A DNA stretch of 64,000 bases from Ruminococcus sp. (GTDB taxonomy: Bacteria; Bacillota; Clostridia; Oscillospirales; Ruminococcaceae). Below, piece after piece: positions 52,213 through 60,845 of the stretch. Numbering within the stretch: position 1 is the first letter of the stretch; every line of letters starts with the position of its first letter. Below the pieces are notes generated by a model. That model saw nothing but the letters and a program-made list of their open reading frames with translations. It had not been told where the DNA came from and made no database searches. Made by a program: the position numbers and the translations under genes. The stretch covers positions 1 through 64,000 of the forward strand of contig SVNM01000004.1 in the NCBI GenBank assembly GCA_015066875.1, read 5' to 3'.

Positions 52213-52247
52213 TAACTTATAAATCTATATTATAGGAGGTACTTGAT

Positions 52248-53153
52248 ATGTTTTGCAAAAATTGTGGAAATGAATTGGTTGACGATTATTGTAGTAAATG
52301 TAATAAACAATATAATTCTACACGAAAAAAGTATAAGTATTTGTTTGTTGGTGTTATTGTAATAGTAATATTAATATTTATTATTAAACTTGTTTCTTTG
52401 ACAAAAAATCATCAAGTTTCAAATGAAAAGAAAAATGTTAAAGCAGAAATAAGTAACGAAATACAAACAGAAGCGATTGAAGTGAGTACCAAATCGCCAG
52501 AAGTTAGGGTAGATGATGATTTTAAATTATATGAGCAAGAACGTATTGGAACAATTCGCTTTGATAATGGGTTCTTATCTACAAATGTGTATGAAGATTC
52601 TGTAAATGATATTTATTATGATACTATTTCATGGGGAGAAGATGTTGAGATACTTGGTAGAGATGAGGGGGCTTGTTATATAAGTTATGGATATAAAAAA
52701 ATAGGTTATGTTCCAGAGTCTTATGTTTTTGAATGGGTTGAATCCAATTACTATATGGCTATGTATTATTTGAAAAAGTATGGTTATGAAATATATGATT
52801 TAGGCGATGCTATTGAACTTAATCATAATGAAGCAAAAAATATTAATAATTTCTTTGTTGATGCTTCATATTCCTATCATTGTGATAATGAAGGAAAAAT
52901 TGATAGTATAGGCATTATGCCAGGGTATGAGGTAATCGATGGATTAGTTGTAGGTGATTTTACTTATTCGGATATACAAGACAGGTTTGAGTTTGGATAT
53001 AACTCACCATTCTATGATGTGGATACACAAGTATATAAAGAGATTGTGTATGTTTATCACGGGAATGCTCCATACAAGATTGAATTTTATTTTGCAGAGC
53101 CCTATTCAGAATCAATTTGCTTTTTCACGTTTATAAAAAGAATGGAATGTTGA
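52248..53153 (+). CDS. Zinc-ribbon membrane protein, AT-rich
   Basis: 301 residues: Cys4 zinc ribbon (CKNCGNELVDDYCSKC, residues 3-18), basic stretch, one membrane helix (about 29-47), a low-complexity linker, an SH3-like segment (VNDIYYDTISWGEDVEILG, GYKKIGYVPESYVF) and a C-terminal domain of unknown type. Very AT-rich with codon use unlike the neighbours, suggesting recent transfer. AGGAGG site before the ATG. Function unknown. Confidence 0.75.
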   Translation: MFCKNCGNELVDDYCSKCNKQYNSTRKKYKYLFVGVIVIVILIFIIKLVSLTKNHQVSNEKKNVKAEISNEIQTEAIEVSTKSPEVRVDDDFKLYEQERIGTIRFDNGFLSTNVYEDSVNDIYYDTISWGEDVEILGRDEGACYISYGYKKIGYVPESYVFEWVESNYYMAMYYLKKYGYEIYDLGDAIELNHNEAKNINNFFVDASYSYHCDNEGKIDSIGIMPGYEVIDGLVVGDFTYSDIQDRFEFGYNSPFYDVDTQVYKEIVYVYHGNAPYKIEFYFAEPYSESICFFTFIKRMEC

Positions 53154-53178
53154 TTTAATTATCATCCGCCCGAAAGAA

Positions 53179-53216
53179 AAAGCTGTCACACGTTTTTGTG
53201 TGACAGCTTTAATTTT
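53179..53216. terminator. Bidirectional terminator
   Basis: AAAGCTGTCACAC / GTGTGACAGCTTT stem with T-rich flanks on both strands, between the convergent zinc-ribbon and ABC permease genes. Confidence 0.88.
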
Positions 53217-54563
53217 TTATTCCTCGTTATTATTACCCGAATTCTTCTTGAACTTAGCCTTCTGACCGAAATTAAGCGAGATAGTGAAAATCTTATCTGA
53301 CTTGAACAGTCTGAGGGCAAAGAACATACAGATTGCGAAGAACACAGCCTGATAGATGAGTCCGCCGAAGAAAATAGCGTCGTTTCCGAACATAAGGTTA
53401 GACATTGCCGAGAATGTATGTGTAAAGGGAATAGCGTAAACCAGCATGCGTACAGCTGTAGGCATAGCGTTTACATCGGCAAGCATAGAAATCATATAGG
53501 GAACCATTGCCAGCATCATAATGGGCATGATCATAGTCTGTGATGACTTTGTATCGTTGACCATAGCTCCGAGAATAAGAGATACGGAAAGACAGATCAT
53601 AATTGTAAGGAAGAGCTGAATTCCGATGAAGAGGTAGTCAGTAATTCCCAGTGAGAGTCCCAGCTGAGCAAGAGCGACCTCAACGGAAATAGCCTGTGTA
53701 ACAACAGAGGTTGAAAGCTCTTCGCTAACGGTATCGGTAGCACCCGAAACGAAAACCGAGAAGCCTACCATATAAACTGCAGCATTGATGAGAGCAACTA
53801 CAGCGGCGGCAATCATTTTTGCTGAGATTACAGCTGTTCTTGATACAGGAGCAGAAAGCAGTGTTTCAAGAGTCTTGTCGATTTTCTCGTTTGAGATTGC
53901 ACTCATAAGAGTCTGTGATGTCATCATAATGAGTACGAAAACGATAAGGGGAAGAATCATATTCTGCATCATAACCTTGCTCATAACGTTATCCATAGAA
54001 ACAGCTGCTGACTTGTCGTCGATTACCGTATTTTCGGAAACGCTTATGGGAGCGTCCATAAGAGCCAGGTCTTCAGCAGTAAGTCCTGAATTTTCAGCAA
54101 GAAGGTTTGTAATGCATTTTTCGATTACGCTTACAGCTCCGCTTGTGTCGTTTGAAAGGTTTGACATAGTAGCGGCAGATGTCATACGTGAAATGCTTAT
54201 AAGCTCAGCGGGCTTTCCCTCTGCAAGAGTGTCGCTGAAGCCTTCGGGAATGATTATAAGACTGCTTATATCGTTATCGTTGATGATATCGGCATAGTCT
54301 TCGCCCTGAGCTTCCACAACCTTTAAAGTGAGAGCGTCATTTTCGCCCATCTGGCTGAGCATATCCATAAGGCGGTCTGACATATCGCCGTCGTCGTTGT
54401 TGCAGATATTCAGCGAATATGTTTCGTTCACTGCATCGCTGATAGTGGTTTCCATAATATTGCCCACAAACATAAAGATAAGTGTTGTGAGTATGAGTCC
54501 GATAAACATCTGCTTATTAAGAAGCTCTGAAAGCTCTTTTTTCAAAAGGTTAATGAACTTCAT
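53217..54563 (-). CDS. ABC-2 / NatB-type permease
   Basis: 448 residues: one N-terminal membrane helix, a ~150-residue extracytoplasmic region, then five to six helices including LLSAPVSRTAVISAK. This is the ABC2_membrane_3 layout of NatB and related exporters. ATG at 54563 is preferred with GGTGGTGAT upstream. Works with the ATPase at 54550-55290. Confidence 0.85.
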   Translation of the reverse strand: MKFINLLKKELSELLNKQMFIGLILTTLIFMFVGNIMETTISDAVNETYSLNICNNDDGDMSDRLMDMLSQMGENDALTLKVVEAQGEDYADIINDNDISSLIIIPEGFSDTLAEGKPAELISISRMTSAATMSNLSNDTSGAVSVIEKCITNLLAENSGLTAEDLALMDAPISVSENTVIDDKSAAVSMDNVMSKVMMQNMILPLIVFVLIMMTSQTLMSAISNEKIDKTLETLLSAPVSRTAVISAKMIAAAVVALINAAVYMVGFSVFVSGATDTVSEELSTSVVTQAISVEVALAQLGLSLGITDYLFIGIQLFLTIMICLSVSLILGAMVNDTKSSQTMIMPIMMLAMVPYMISMLADVNAMPTAVRMLVYAIPFTHTFSAMSNLMFGNDAIFFGGLIYQAVFFAICMFFALRLFKSDKIFTISLNFGQKAKFKKNSGNNNEE

Positions 54564-55290
54564 TCTCAATCACCACCCTTTCAAAGACTTCCTCAAGATT
54601 AGCGGCATTATAACGCTCTTTAAGCTCAGGAATACCGCCTGTAACCATAAGTTTTCCCTTTGAGATGATACCTACTCTGTCGGAAACAAACTCTATTTCT
54701 AGCATATTATGTGAGGAAAGCAGGAATGACATACCCTCTTCCTTGGCGAGCCTCTTTATCATTTTTCTGATTTCGATTGCGTTGAGAACGTCAAGACCGC
54801 TTGTAGCCTCATCGAGAATAGCAAGCTTAGGCTTTGTCATAACAGCTCTTGCAAGAAGAAGCTTTCTTATCATACCACGGCTGTAGGTGCCGATTTTATC
54901 ATTCAGTCTATCCCCGAGACCGCAGATATCGGAAGCTCTTTTAATATAGCCGTCGATTACATTTTTATCGGTAGAGAAGAGTCCTGCCATAAACTTAAGA
55001 TAGGCGATACCTGTCATAGTCTTGTAGGCGCCTGCCTCATCGGGAAGGTATGTGATGCACTCACGGACCTTTTCGGGCTCTTTCACAATACTGTATCCAT
55101 TGACTATAGCATCTCCGTCTGTGGGAGTAAGCAATGTGGATATCATACGTATAGTTGTTGTCTTTCCGGCACCGTTGGGACCGATAAGAGCAAAGATTTC
55201 GCCTTCGCCGATATCGAAGGAAACCTTGTTTGCGGCAAGCACCTTTGAATACTGCTTCGAGAGTGCTTTTACCTCAAGAACCTTGTTCAA
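54550..55290 (-). CDS. ABC ATPase, NatA-type
   Basis: 246 residues; Walker A GPNGAGKTT, signature YSRGMIRKL, Walker B LAILDEATSGLD, H-loop LLSSHNMLE. TTG start behind AAAGGGG; overlaps the permease gene by 14 bases. The transported substrate (ions, peptides or lipids) cannot be told. Confidence 0.88.
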   Translation of the reverse strand: MNKVLEVKALSKQYSKVLAANKVSFDIGEGEIFALIGPNGAGKTTTIRMISTLLTPTDGDAIVNGYSIVKEPEKVRECITYLPDEAGAYKTMTGIAYLKFMAGLFSTDKNVIDGYIKRASDICGLGDRLNDKIGTYSRGMIRKLLLARAVMTKPKLAILDEATSGLDVLNAIEIRKMIKRLAKEEGMSFLLSSHNMLEIEFVSDRVGIISKGKLMVTGGIPELKERYNAANLEEVFERVVIENEVH

Positions 55291-55422
55291 TTAAATAACC
55301 CCTTTCATTTCTTTCTATATTGCTCGCTACGCAAATAGCTTATATCGAAGCGAATTGTGTATACAGAGCAATAATCAGCAGTTTATTGCGAAGCATATAC
55401 CCGCATACGCAACTGCACATAC

Positions 55423-55451
55423 ATTATATCATTATGCAATAGCATTGTCAA
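55423..55451 (-). promoter_or_regulatory. Consensus promoter of the natAB-type pair
   Basis: Minus-strand TTGACA, 17-base spacer, TATAAT, followed by a ~125-base leader with several TTGCG/CGCAA complementary segments. The rest of the 55291-55641 gap shows no gene. Confidence 0.85.
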
Positions 55452-55641
55452 CAAAGGAAACTATGCTCAGGTAAAGCGAAACGGCTATAGCAGATGTGAA
55501 ACTGCACAATTAAACCTGTTGAATACTGTACAGCCTGCAAGAAGTGGTGGTTAAATTAAACAAACATCTTGGTGCATATTGCTGTATTGTGTCTTATCTT
55601 TAAGCAAATTTATTATATTAAACAGATAATGTCTAATCTTC

Positions 55642-55670
55642 TTGACAATTTCAAATAAATTTGATATACT
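55642..55670 (+). promoter_or_regulatory. Promoter of the 56-64 kb operon
   Basis: TTGACA, 17-base spacer, TATACT. The first start codon of the operon is 355 bases downstream. Confidence 0.8.
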
Positions 55671-55676
55671 TATTGG

Positions 55677-56024
55677 GTAAGATTTATGCAGTTTAGTGAA
55701 AATGCATAATAATCAGAACGTGAGGCATAGGCAGCCGAAGTTTGGAACGGATTTTTTACAGCAATTTAACCAAATTTAATATTGAACTCCTGTGTATCAC
55801 GACAAAGGAGGTTTTTGCTTGATTTTTTATGCACGTAACCCGCACCCTCTCTCAACTTAAGCGGATTGTGCCGGAATCAGGCTTGTTTTCGTGGACTTTC
55901 TTTCTTTTTACAACGGCTTTTGTCGCTGATTATGACTTACAAGGGGGTATTGTACCCTTTTGCATAGGAAAACTATGCCATTATATACTTTTGCACCGTC
56001 TGCGTGCGGAAAGGTGGAGATTAA
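55677..56024 (+). promoter_or_regulatory. Long 5' leader of the binding-protein operon
   Basis: About 350 transcribed bases before the binding-protein gene. They contain a strong AAAGGAGG site at 55804-55811 before a 13-codon frame, and hairpins AAGGGGGTA-TTG-TACCCTT (55941-55959) and GCATAG/CTATGC (55962-55978). No known riboswitch consensus was recognised. A 67-codon frame at 55829-56032 also crosses it. Confidence 0.5.
55819..55860 (+). CDS. Putative 13-residue leader peptide
   Basis: TTG start eight bases after AAAGGAGG; codes for MIFYARNPHPLST then TAA. Its strong ribosome site is the only one in the leader. Could regulate downstream translation or transcription; alternatively the site is a chance match. 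Confidence 0.4.
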   Translation: MIFYARNPHPLST

Positions 56025-58982
56025 GTGAATAAAAAACTTTTTGCAAGTAAGTTTACTGCCGGATTTCTTTCGTGCCTTATGATGTCCGGAAGCTTTGTTT
56101 CTTCGCTTCAGGCAAGTGCTGTCGAAGCAGAGGCAGATACTGTTTCAGATGAAACGGCAAAGGCTATGCTTGATGATTACTATACTATCGAAATGATCGA
56201 CGCGGAACAGCTTACCTACAGCGATTATTACGATATCTATGCGGGCGAAAACCGTCCCGACAGCGAAATCACTGTTAAGGGAAGCGATTATGTTTCTGCT
56301 GAAAACGGCGATTTTTCCAAGGGAAGCTACGGTACTGCCGATGATATGCGCGATGACGTTCTCATCTGGGAAAGTCAGGAGGGCGAGCTTACATATAATA
56401 TTAATGTAGGGGAAACAGGTATCTACTGTGTGAATATCAACTATTTCCCTATGGAGTCAAACAGCTCTGCAATCGAGCTTTCAATGGAAATCGATGGGCA
56501 GATCCCTTACGATACAGCTTCACGTATTACTTTAAATAAGGTATGGGTGAACGAAAAGGATATCTATACCGACTCAAGAGGAAATCAGGTTAGACCTTCA
56601 CAGGTTCAGCAGGGCAAATGGTGCACCGGCGATTTCGGCGATGTTGACGGACTCTTCAACGAGCCACTTATCTTCTTCCTTGAAGAAGGTGAGCACGAAA
56701 TTACCTTTACATCGGAAAAAGCGGGGCTTGCTATCGAAAGCTTCAAGTTCTACAATCCCGCAGAGCTTCCTTCATACGGCGATTATACAGCTTCTGTAGA
56801 TGCTTCCGTAAGCGTTGAGCAGACTCCTTCAAATCTCTTCAGAATAGAAGGAGAATCGGCTGTTTATAAATCAGATTCAACTCTTTATCCCACTTCAGAC
56901 AGCACAAGCTATCTTATTTCGCCTTCACACCCCACAAAGGTGGTTTACAATACTCTGGGAAGCGGAAACTGGAAAAAGGCACTCCAGACTGCTACATGGG
57001 TTATCAAGGCTGAGGATATCAAGAGCGACGGCTGGTACAAAATCGGTATCAAGTCACGCCAGAATCAGATGCGCGGATTCTACTCAAACAGACGTCTTTA
57101 CGTTGACGGTCAGGTTATCTGCGAGGAGTTTGATCAGGTTAAATTCTTCTACGACAGCGAGTGGAGCGTTGTTTCTCCCAAAACTGCAGACGGTGACTAT
57201 ATATATGTATACCTCACAGCTGATAAGGACCACACCTTCACTATGGAGGCTGTGCCCGGCGAGATCGGAAATTCACTGAGAAAGCTCGACTCTATCGTTA
57301 CCGAGCTCAATACATATTACAGAAAGATACTGATGATAACAGGTCCTGCACCTGACCAGTATACCGACTACTACGTTCACGAGAAAATCCCGAACCTCAT
57401 TGAAGAGCTTGCAAGACTCTCTCAGGAGCTTAAGGATACTCAGGACGAGATCGAGGGACTTTCAGGCTCAGCCGGCTCTGAGGCTGCTGCTCTTGAAAGA
57501 ATGACAGTAATCCTTGACAAGTGCGTTGATAAGCCACTTAAAGTTCCGGATTACCTTTCACAGATCAAGGACAATATTACTTCAATCTCATCATGGATGA
57601 GAGATTACCGTGATCAGCCCCTTGAGGTTGACTATATCGAATTTGCTTCGGCAGATAAGAAGTTTTCAAGCACAGACGAAAAGTTCACAAAGAGCGTAGG
57701 CTTCAGCGTTAAGGCTTTTGTAGGCTCGTTCTTTGAGGATTATTCAACTCTTTCCGATGTTACAGGCGAGGACGCTATCAACCTGTGGGTAAGTCTCGGA
57801 CGTGACCAGGCTACCGTTGTTAAGGAAATGGTTGAGAATGAGTTTATGCCCGAATACGGTATTCCTGTTTCGGTTAATCTCGTTGTAGGCGGTGTTGTTG
57901 AGGCTACTCTCGCAGGAAAAGGCCCCGATGTTGCACTCTTCCTCGGCGGTGAATTCCCCGTCAACCTTGCTGCACGTGATCTGCTTGTTGATATTTCTCA
58001 GTTTGAGGATTACCGGCAGGTTTCCACACGCTTCCAAGAAAATGCTATGACTCCTTATGAGTACAACGGCGGAGCTTACGGTCTGCCCATCAGCCAGACT
58101 TTCCCTATGATGTTCTACCGTACCGATGTTCTTACAGAGCTTGGTTATACATCTCCGCCCGAAACATGGAACGACCTTATCGATATGCTTCCCGCTCTTC
58201 AGAGAAACTATATGAACGTGGGACTTATCCTTCCACCCGCAAATATCTCTCCCGCAACTGAGGCAGGCCATACATTTGCAATGCTCCTCCTCCAGAGCGG
58301 TACAAACTATTACAATGAAAAGCAGACTGCTTCAAACTTTGATTCAATCGAAGCGGTAAACGCTTTTGAGAAGTGGACTGACTTCTATACTCAGTACAGC
58401 TTCGTTCAGTCTTACGACGCCTTCAGCCGTTTCAGAACAGGCGAGTATCCTATCGTTATCGCAAACTACACCTTCTTCAATCAGCTTACTGTTGCTTCAC
58501 CTGAAATCAAGGGACTCTGGGATTTCGTTCAGGTTCCCGGAACAGTTCAGGCAGACGGCACTGTTTCCCACGCGTCAAACTCAGGCGGTTCGGGTGCTGT
58601 AATCTTCAAGAAGGTGGAGAATAAGGAAAATGCATGGGAGTTCATCAAGTGGTTTACCGGTACAGAGGCTCAGGTTCACTACGGTACACAGATCGAAGGA
58701 CTCCTCGGTACAATGGGACGCTTCGATACAGCAAATATCGAGGCTCTGCAACAGCTTTCATGGTCAAACGACGAGTATCAGCGTCTTTGGGATCAGCAGA
58801 GCGAGCTTGTTGAAATTCCCGTAATTCCCTCATCATACGCAGTAACAAGAAATATTATGAACGCCTTCAGAGAAGTTGTCAATGAAGCGGAAAATCCCCG
58901 TGATACTCTTATGTGGTACAACAGGGATATCAACGAGGAAATCGAGAGAAAACGTGAAAATCTCGGTCTCGATACAGAATAG
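56025..58982 (+). CDS. Large extracellular binding protein with N-terminal carbohydrate-binding-like domains
   Basis: 985 residues, about twice the usual size. Signal peptide (to ~35, no lipobox); two beta-sandwich-like domains (about 60-250 and 270-430; FRIEGESAVY and WYKIGIKSRQN); a helical stretch (about 440-520); and a family 1 solute-binding fold (about 545-960) with VSLGRDQATVVKEMVENEF, AGKGPDVALFLGGEF and PMMFYRTDVLTELGY. GTG start behind GGTGGAG. Likely captures an oligo- or polysaccharide for the two permeases that follow. Confidence 0.87.
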   Translation: MNKKLFASKFTAGFLSCLMMSGSFVSSLQASAVEAEADTVSDETAKAMLDDYYTIEMIDAEQLTYSDYYDIYAGENRPDSEITVKGSDYVSAENGDFSKGSYGTADDMRDDVLIWESQEGELTYNINVGETGIYCVNINYFPMESNSSAIELSMEIDGQIPYDTASRITLNKVWVNEKDIYTDSRGNQVRPSQVQQGKWCTGDFGDVDGLFNEPLIFFLEEGEHEITFTSEKAGLAIESFKFYNPAELPSYGDYTASVDASVSVEQTPSNLFRIEGESAVYKSDSTLYPTSDSTSYLISPSHPTKVVYNTLGSGNWKKALQTATWVIKAEDIKSDGWYKIGIKSRQNQMRGFYSNRRLYVDGQVICEEFDQVKFFYDSEWSVVSPKTADGDYIYVYLTADKDHTFTMEAVPGEIGNSLRKLDSIVTELNTYYRKILMITGPAPDQYTDYYVHEKIPNLIEELARLSQELKDTQDEIEGLSGSAGSEAAALERMTVILDKCVDKPLKVPDYLSQIKDNITSISSWMRDYRDQPLEVDYIEFASADKKFSSTDEKFTKSVGFSVKAFVGSFFEDYSTLSDVTGEDAINLWVSLGRDQATVVKEMVENEFMPEYGIPVSVNLVVGGVVEATLAGKGPDVALFLGGEFPVNLAARDLLVDISQFEDYRQVSTRFQENAMTPYEYNGGAYGLPISQTFPMMFYRTDVLTELGYTSPPETWNDLIDMLPALQRNYMNVGLILPPANISPATEAGHTFAMLLLQSGTNYYNEKQTASNFDSIEAVNAFEKWTDFYTQYSFVQSYDAFSRFRTGEYPIVIANYTFFNQLTVASPEIKGLWDFVQVPGTVQADGTVSHASNSGGSGAVIFKKVENKENAWEFIKWFTGTEAQVHYGTQIEGLLGTMGRFDTANIEALQQLSWSNDEYQRLWDQQSELVEIPVIPSSYAVTRNIMNAFREVVNEAENPRDTLMWYNRDINEEIERKRENLGLDTE

Positions 58983-58999
58983 TAAAGGAGGAGTTATTC

Positions 59000-59932
59000 T
59001 TGGATAAAGACAGTATAGGCAAAAAGACGCGTGCCGAAAACCGCCGTCTTACCCTGCTTGCAATGAAGCAGAACAAAGCGTGTTATTTTATGATAGCTCC
59101 GTTTATGATATTCTTTATCATTTTCACGGTTATTCCTGTTGTTATGTCGCTTCCTATGGGATTTACCGACTTCAATATGGCTCAGGCACCGAAATTCATC
59201 GGACTTTCAAATTATACGACACTTTTCCTTTCGGATAAGATTTTCATTGAATCAATCCGTGTTACAATTGTTTTCGCACTTTTCACAGGTCCTGTAAGCT
59301 ATGTGCTCTGCTTTGTGCTTGCGTGGCTTATCAATGAGCTTCACCCCAAGCTCAAGACCATATTCACACTTATATTCTACGCTCCGTCAATGGCAAACGT
59401 TTACACTGTATGGCAACTTATCTTCAGCGGTGATACATACGGATACATCAACTCATTCCTGATGAATCTCGGTCTGATAAATGCTCCTATCCAGTGGCTT
59501 ACAGACGCAAATTACGTTCTGGGCGTTTCAATTGTGGTTCAGCTGTGGATCTCACTTGGTGCAGGCTTCCTGTCGCTTCGTGCGGGCTTCCAGAATATCG
59601 ACGGCTCAATGTACGAAGCAGGCGCTATCGATGGTATCAGAACACGCTGGCAGAGCCTTATCCACATTACGATTCCTTCAATGGGACCTCAGCTTATGTT
59701 CGCTGCGGTTATGCAGATCGTAAGCTCGTTTACAGCGGGTACTGTTGCACAGAATCTCGTAGGATTCCCCAGTACCGATTACAAGGCACACACAATTATG
59801 ACCCACGCCTTTGACTACGGCTGGGTAAGATACGAAATGGGATATGCTTCGGCAATATGTATGGTGCTCTTCGTAGCGATGTACATATGCAATAAGCTGA
59901 TAAGCAGGGTTCTCAGCAAATATATGAACTAA
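59000..59932 (+). CDS. Sugar-type ABC permease (MalF/UgpA class)
   Basis: 310 residues, six membrane segments, EAA loop EAGAIDGIRTRWQSLIHITI. TTG start behind AAAGGAGG. Partner of the next gene; as in the 41-kb operon, no ATPase is present. Confidence 0.9.
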   Translation: MDKDSIGKKTRAENRRLTLLAMKQNKACYFMIAPFMIFFIIFTVIPVVMSLPMGFTDFNMAQAPKFIGLSNYTTLFLSDKIFIESIRVTIVFALFTGPVSYVLCFVLAWLINELHPKLKTIFTLIFYAPSMANVYTVWQLIFSGDTYGYINSFLMNLGLINAPIQWLTDANYVLGVSIVVQLWISLGAGFLSLRAGFQNIDGSMYEAGAIDGIRTRWQSLIHITIPSMGPQLMFAAVMQIVSSFTAGTVAQNLVGFPSTDYKAHTIMTHAFDYGWVRYEMGYASAICMVLFVAMYICNKLISRVLSKYMN

Positions 59933-59943
59933 GGAGGAGAAAA

Positions 59944-60822
59944 ATGGCTCAGGTTAATACAATGAAGCTCAAGGCTTCAAACAAGCAGGCCGGAAGAAAA
60001 ATCGGCGGAACCGTGTGCATCTTTCTGTTCCTCCTTATCCTCGGACTGTTTATGGCGCTTCCCATTTACCTTGCGGTAGTAATGTCAATAAAGCCGGTAG
60101 AAGAGCTTTTTATCTTCCCTCCGAAGCTTTATGCAATAGAGCCTACTCTTGAAAACTTCGGCGATATGTTTGCTGTTCTCAAGAGCAATCAGGTTCCTTT
60201 CTCAAGATACGTGTTCAACAGCGTGTTTGTAACTATTACAGTAACCGTTGCGCAGTGTGTTTTCGGCTCAATGGCAGCCTTTGTTCTTGCAAAGTGCCGT
60301 TTCCCCGGCTGTAAATTCCTCAACAGCGTTATCGTTATCGCACTTCTCTATCAGAGCAACGTTATCTACATTATGCAGTATATCGTTATGGCAGAGCTCA
60401 ATATGATCGATACATATATGGCGCTCATCTTCCCGTCAATCGCTTCACCAATGGGACTCTTCCTTATGAGACAGTCAATAGGTCAGGTTCCCGACGCTAT
60501 GATTGACGCGGCTAAGGTTGACGGTGCGGGACTCTTCCGTATATGCTGGCAGATCGTAATGCCCAACCAGAAGCCTGCGCTGATGACTCTTATCATCTTC
60601 GCCTTCCAGGCAGCGTGGAATATTCAGGCTGGCTCGGTAGTATTCAACGAAGCATACAAGACTCTGCCTACAGTTGTTCAGCAGGCAGCTACATCAGGTC
60701 TTGCAAGAGCGGGTGTGGCAATGGCTGCGGCAGTATTTATGCTTGTACCGCCTATTGTTGTATTTATGATAGCACAGAAAAACGTTATCGAAACAATGGC
60801 TCATTCGGGTATCAAGGAATAA
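59944..60822 (+). CDS. Sugar-type ABC permease (MalG/UgpE class)
   Basis: 292 residues, six membrane segments, EAA loop DAAKVDGAGLFRICWQIVMP. AAGGAGG precedes the ATG, 11 bases after the first permease. Confidence 0.9.
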   Translation: MAQVNTMKLKASNKQAGRKIGGTVCIFLFLLILGLFMALPIYLAVVMSIKPVEELFIFPPKLYAIEPTLENFGDMFAVLKSNQVPFSRYVFNSVFVTITVTVAQCVFGSMAAFVLAKCRFPGCKFLNSVIVIALLYQSNVIYIMQYIVMAELNMIDTYMALIFPSIASPMGLFLMRQSIGQVPDAMIDAAKVDGAGLFRICWQIVMPNQKPALMTLIIFAFQAAWNIQAGSVVFNEAYKTLPTVVQQAATSGLARAGVAMAAAVFMLVPPIVVFMIAQKNVIETMAHSGIKE

Positions 60823-60845
60823 GAAGCACAGAAAGGGTGAAATAA

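Noticed and set aside
55671-55800. A known riboswitch in the leader of the binding-protein operon
   Set aside because: I could not match conserved cores of TPP, SAM, cobalamin, c-di-GMP, purine or glycine riboswitches.
55829-56032. 67-codon frame in the long leader
   Set aside because: Its ATG is ~18 bases from the AGGAGG site, it matches no family, and the 13-codon TTG frame fits the site better. Kept only as a remark on the leader.
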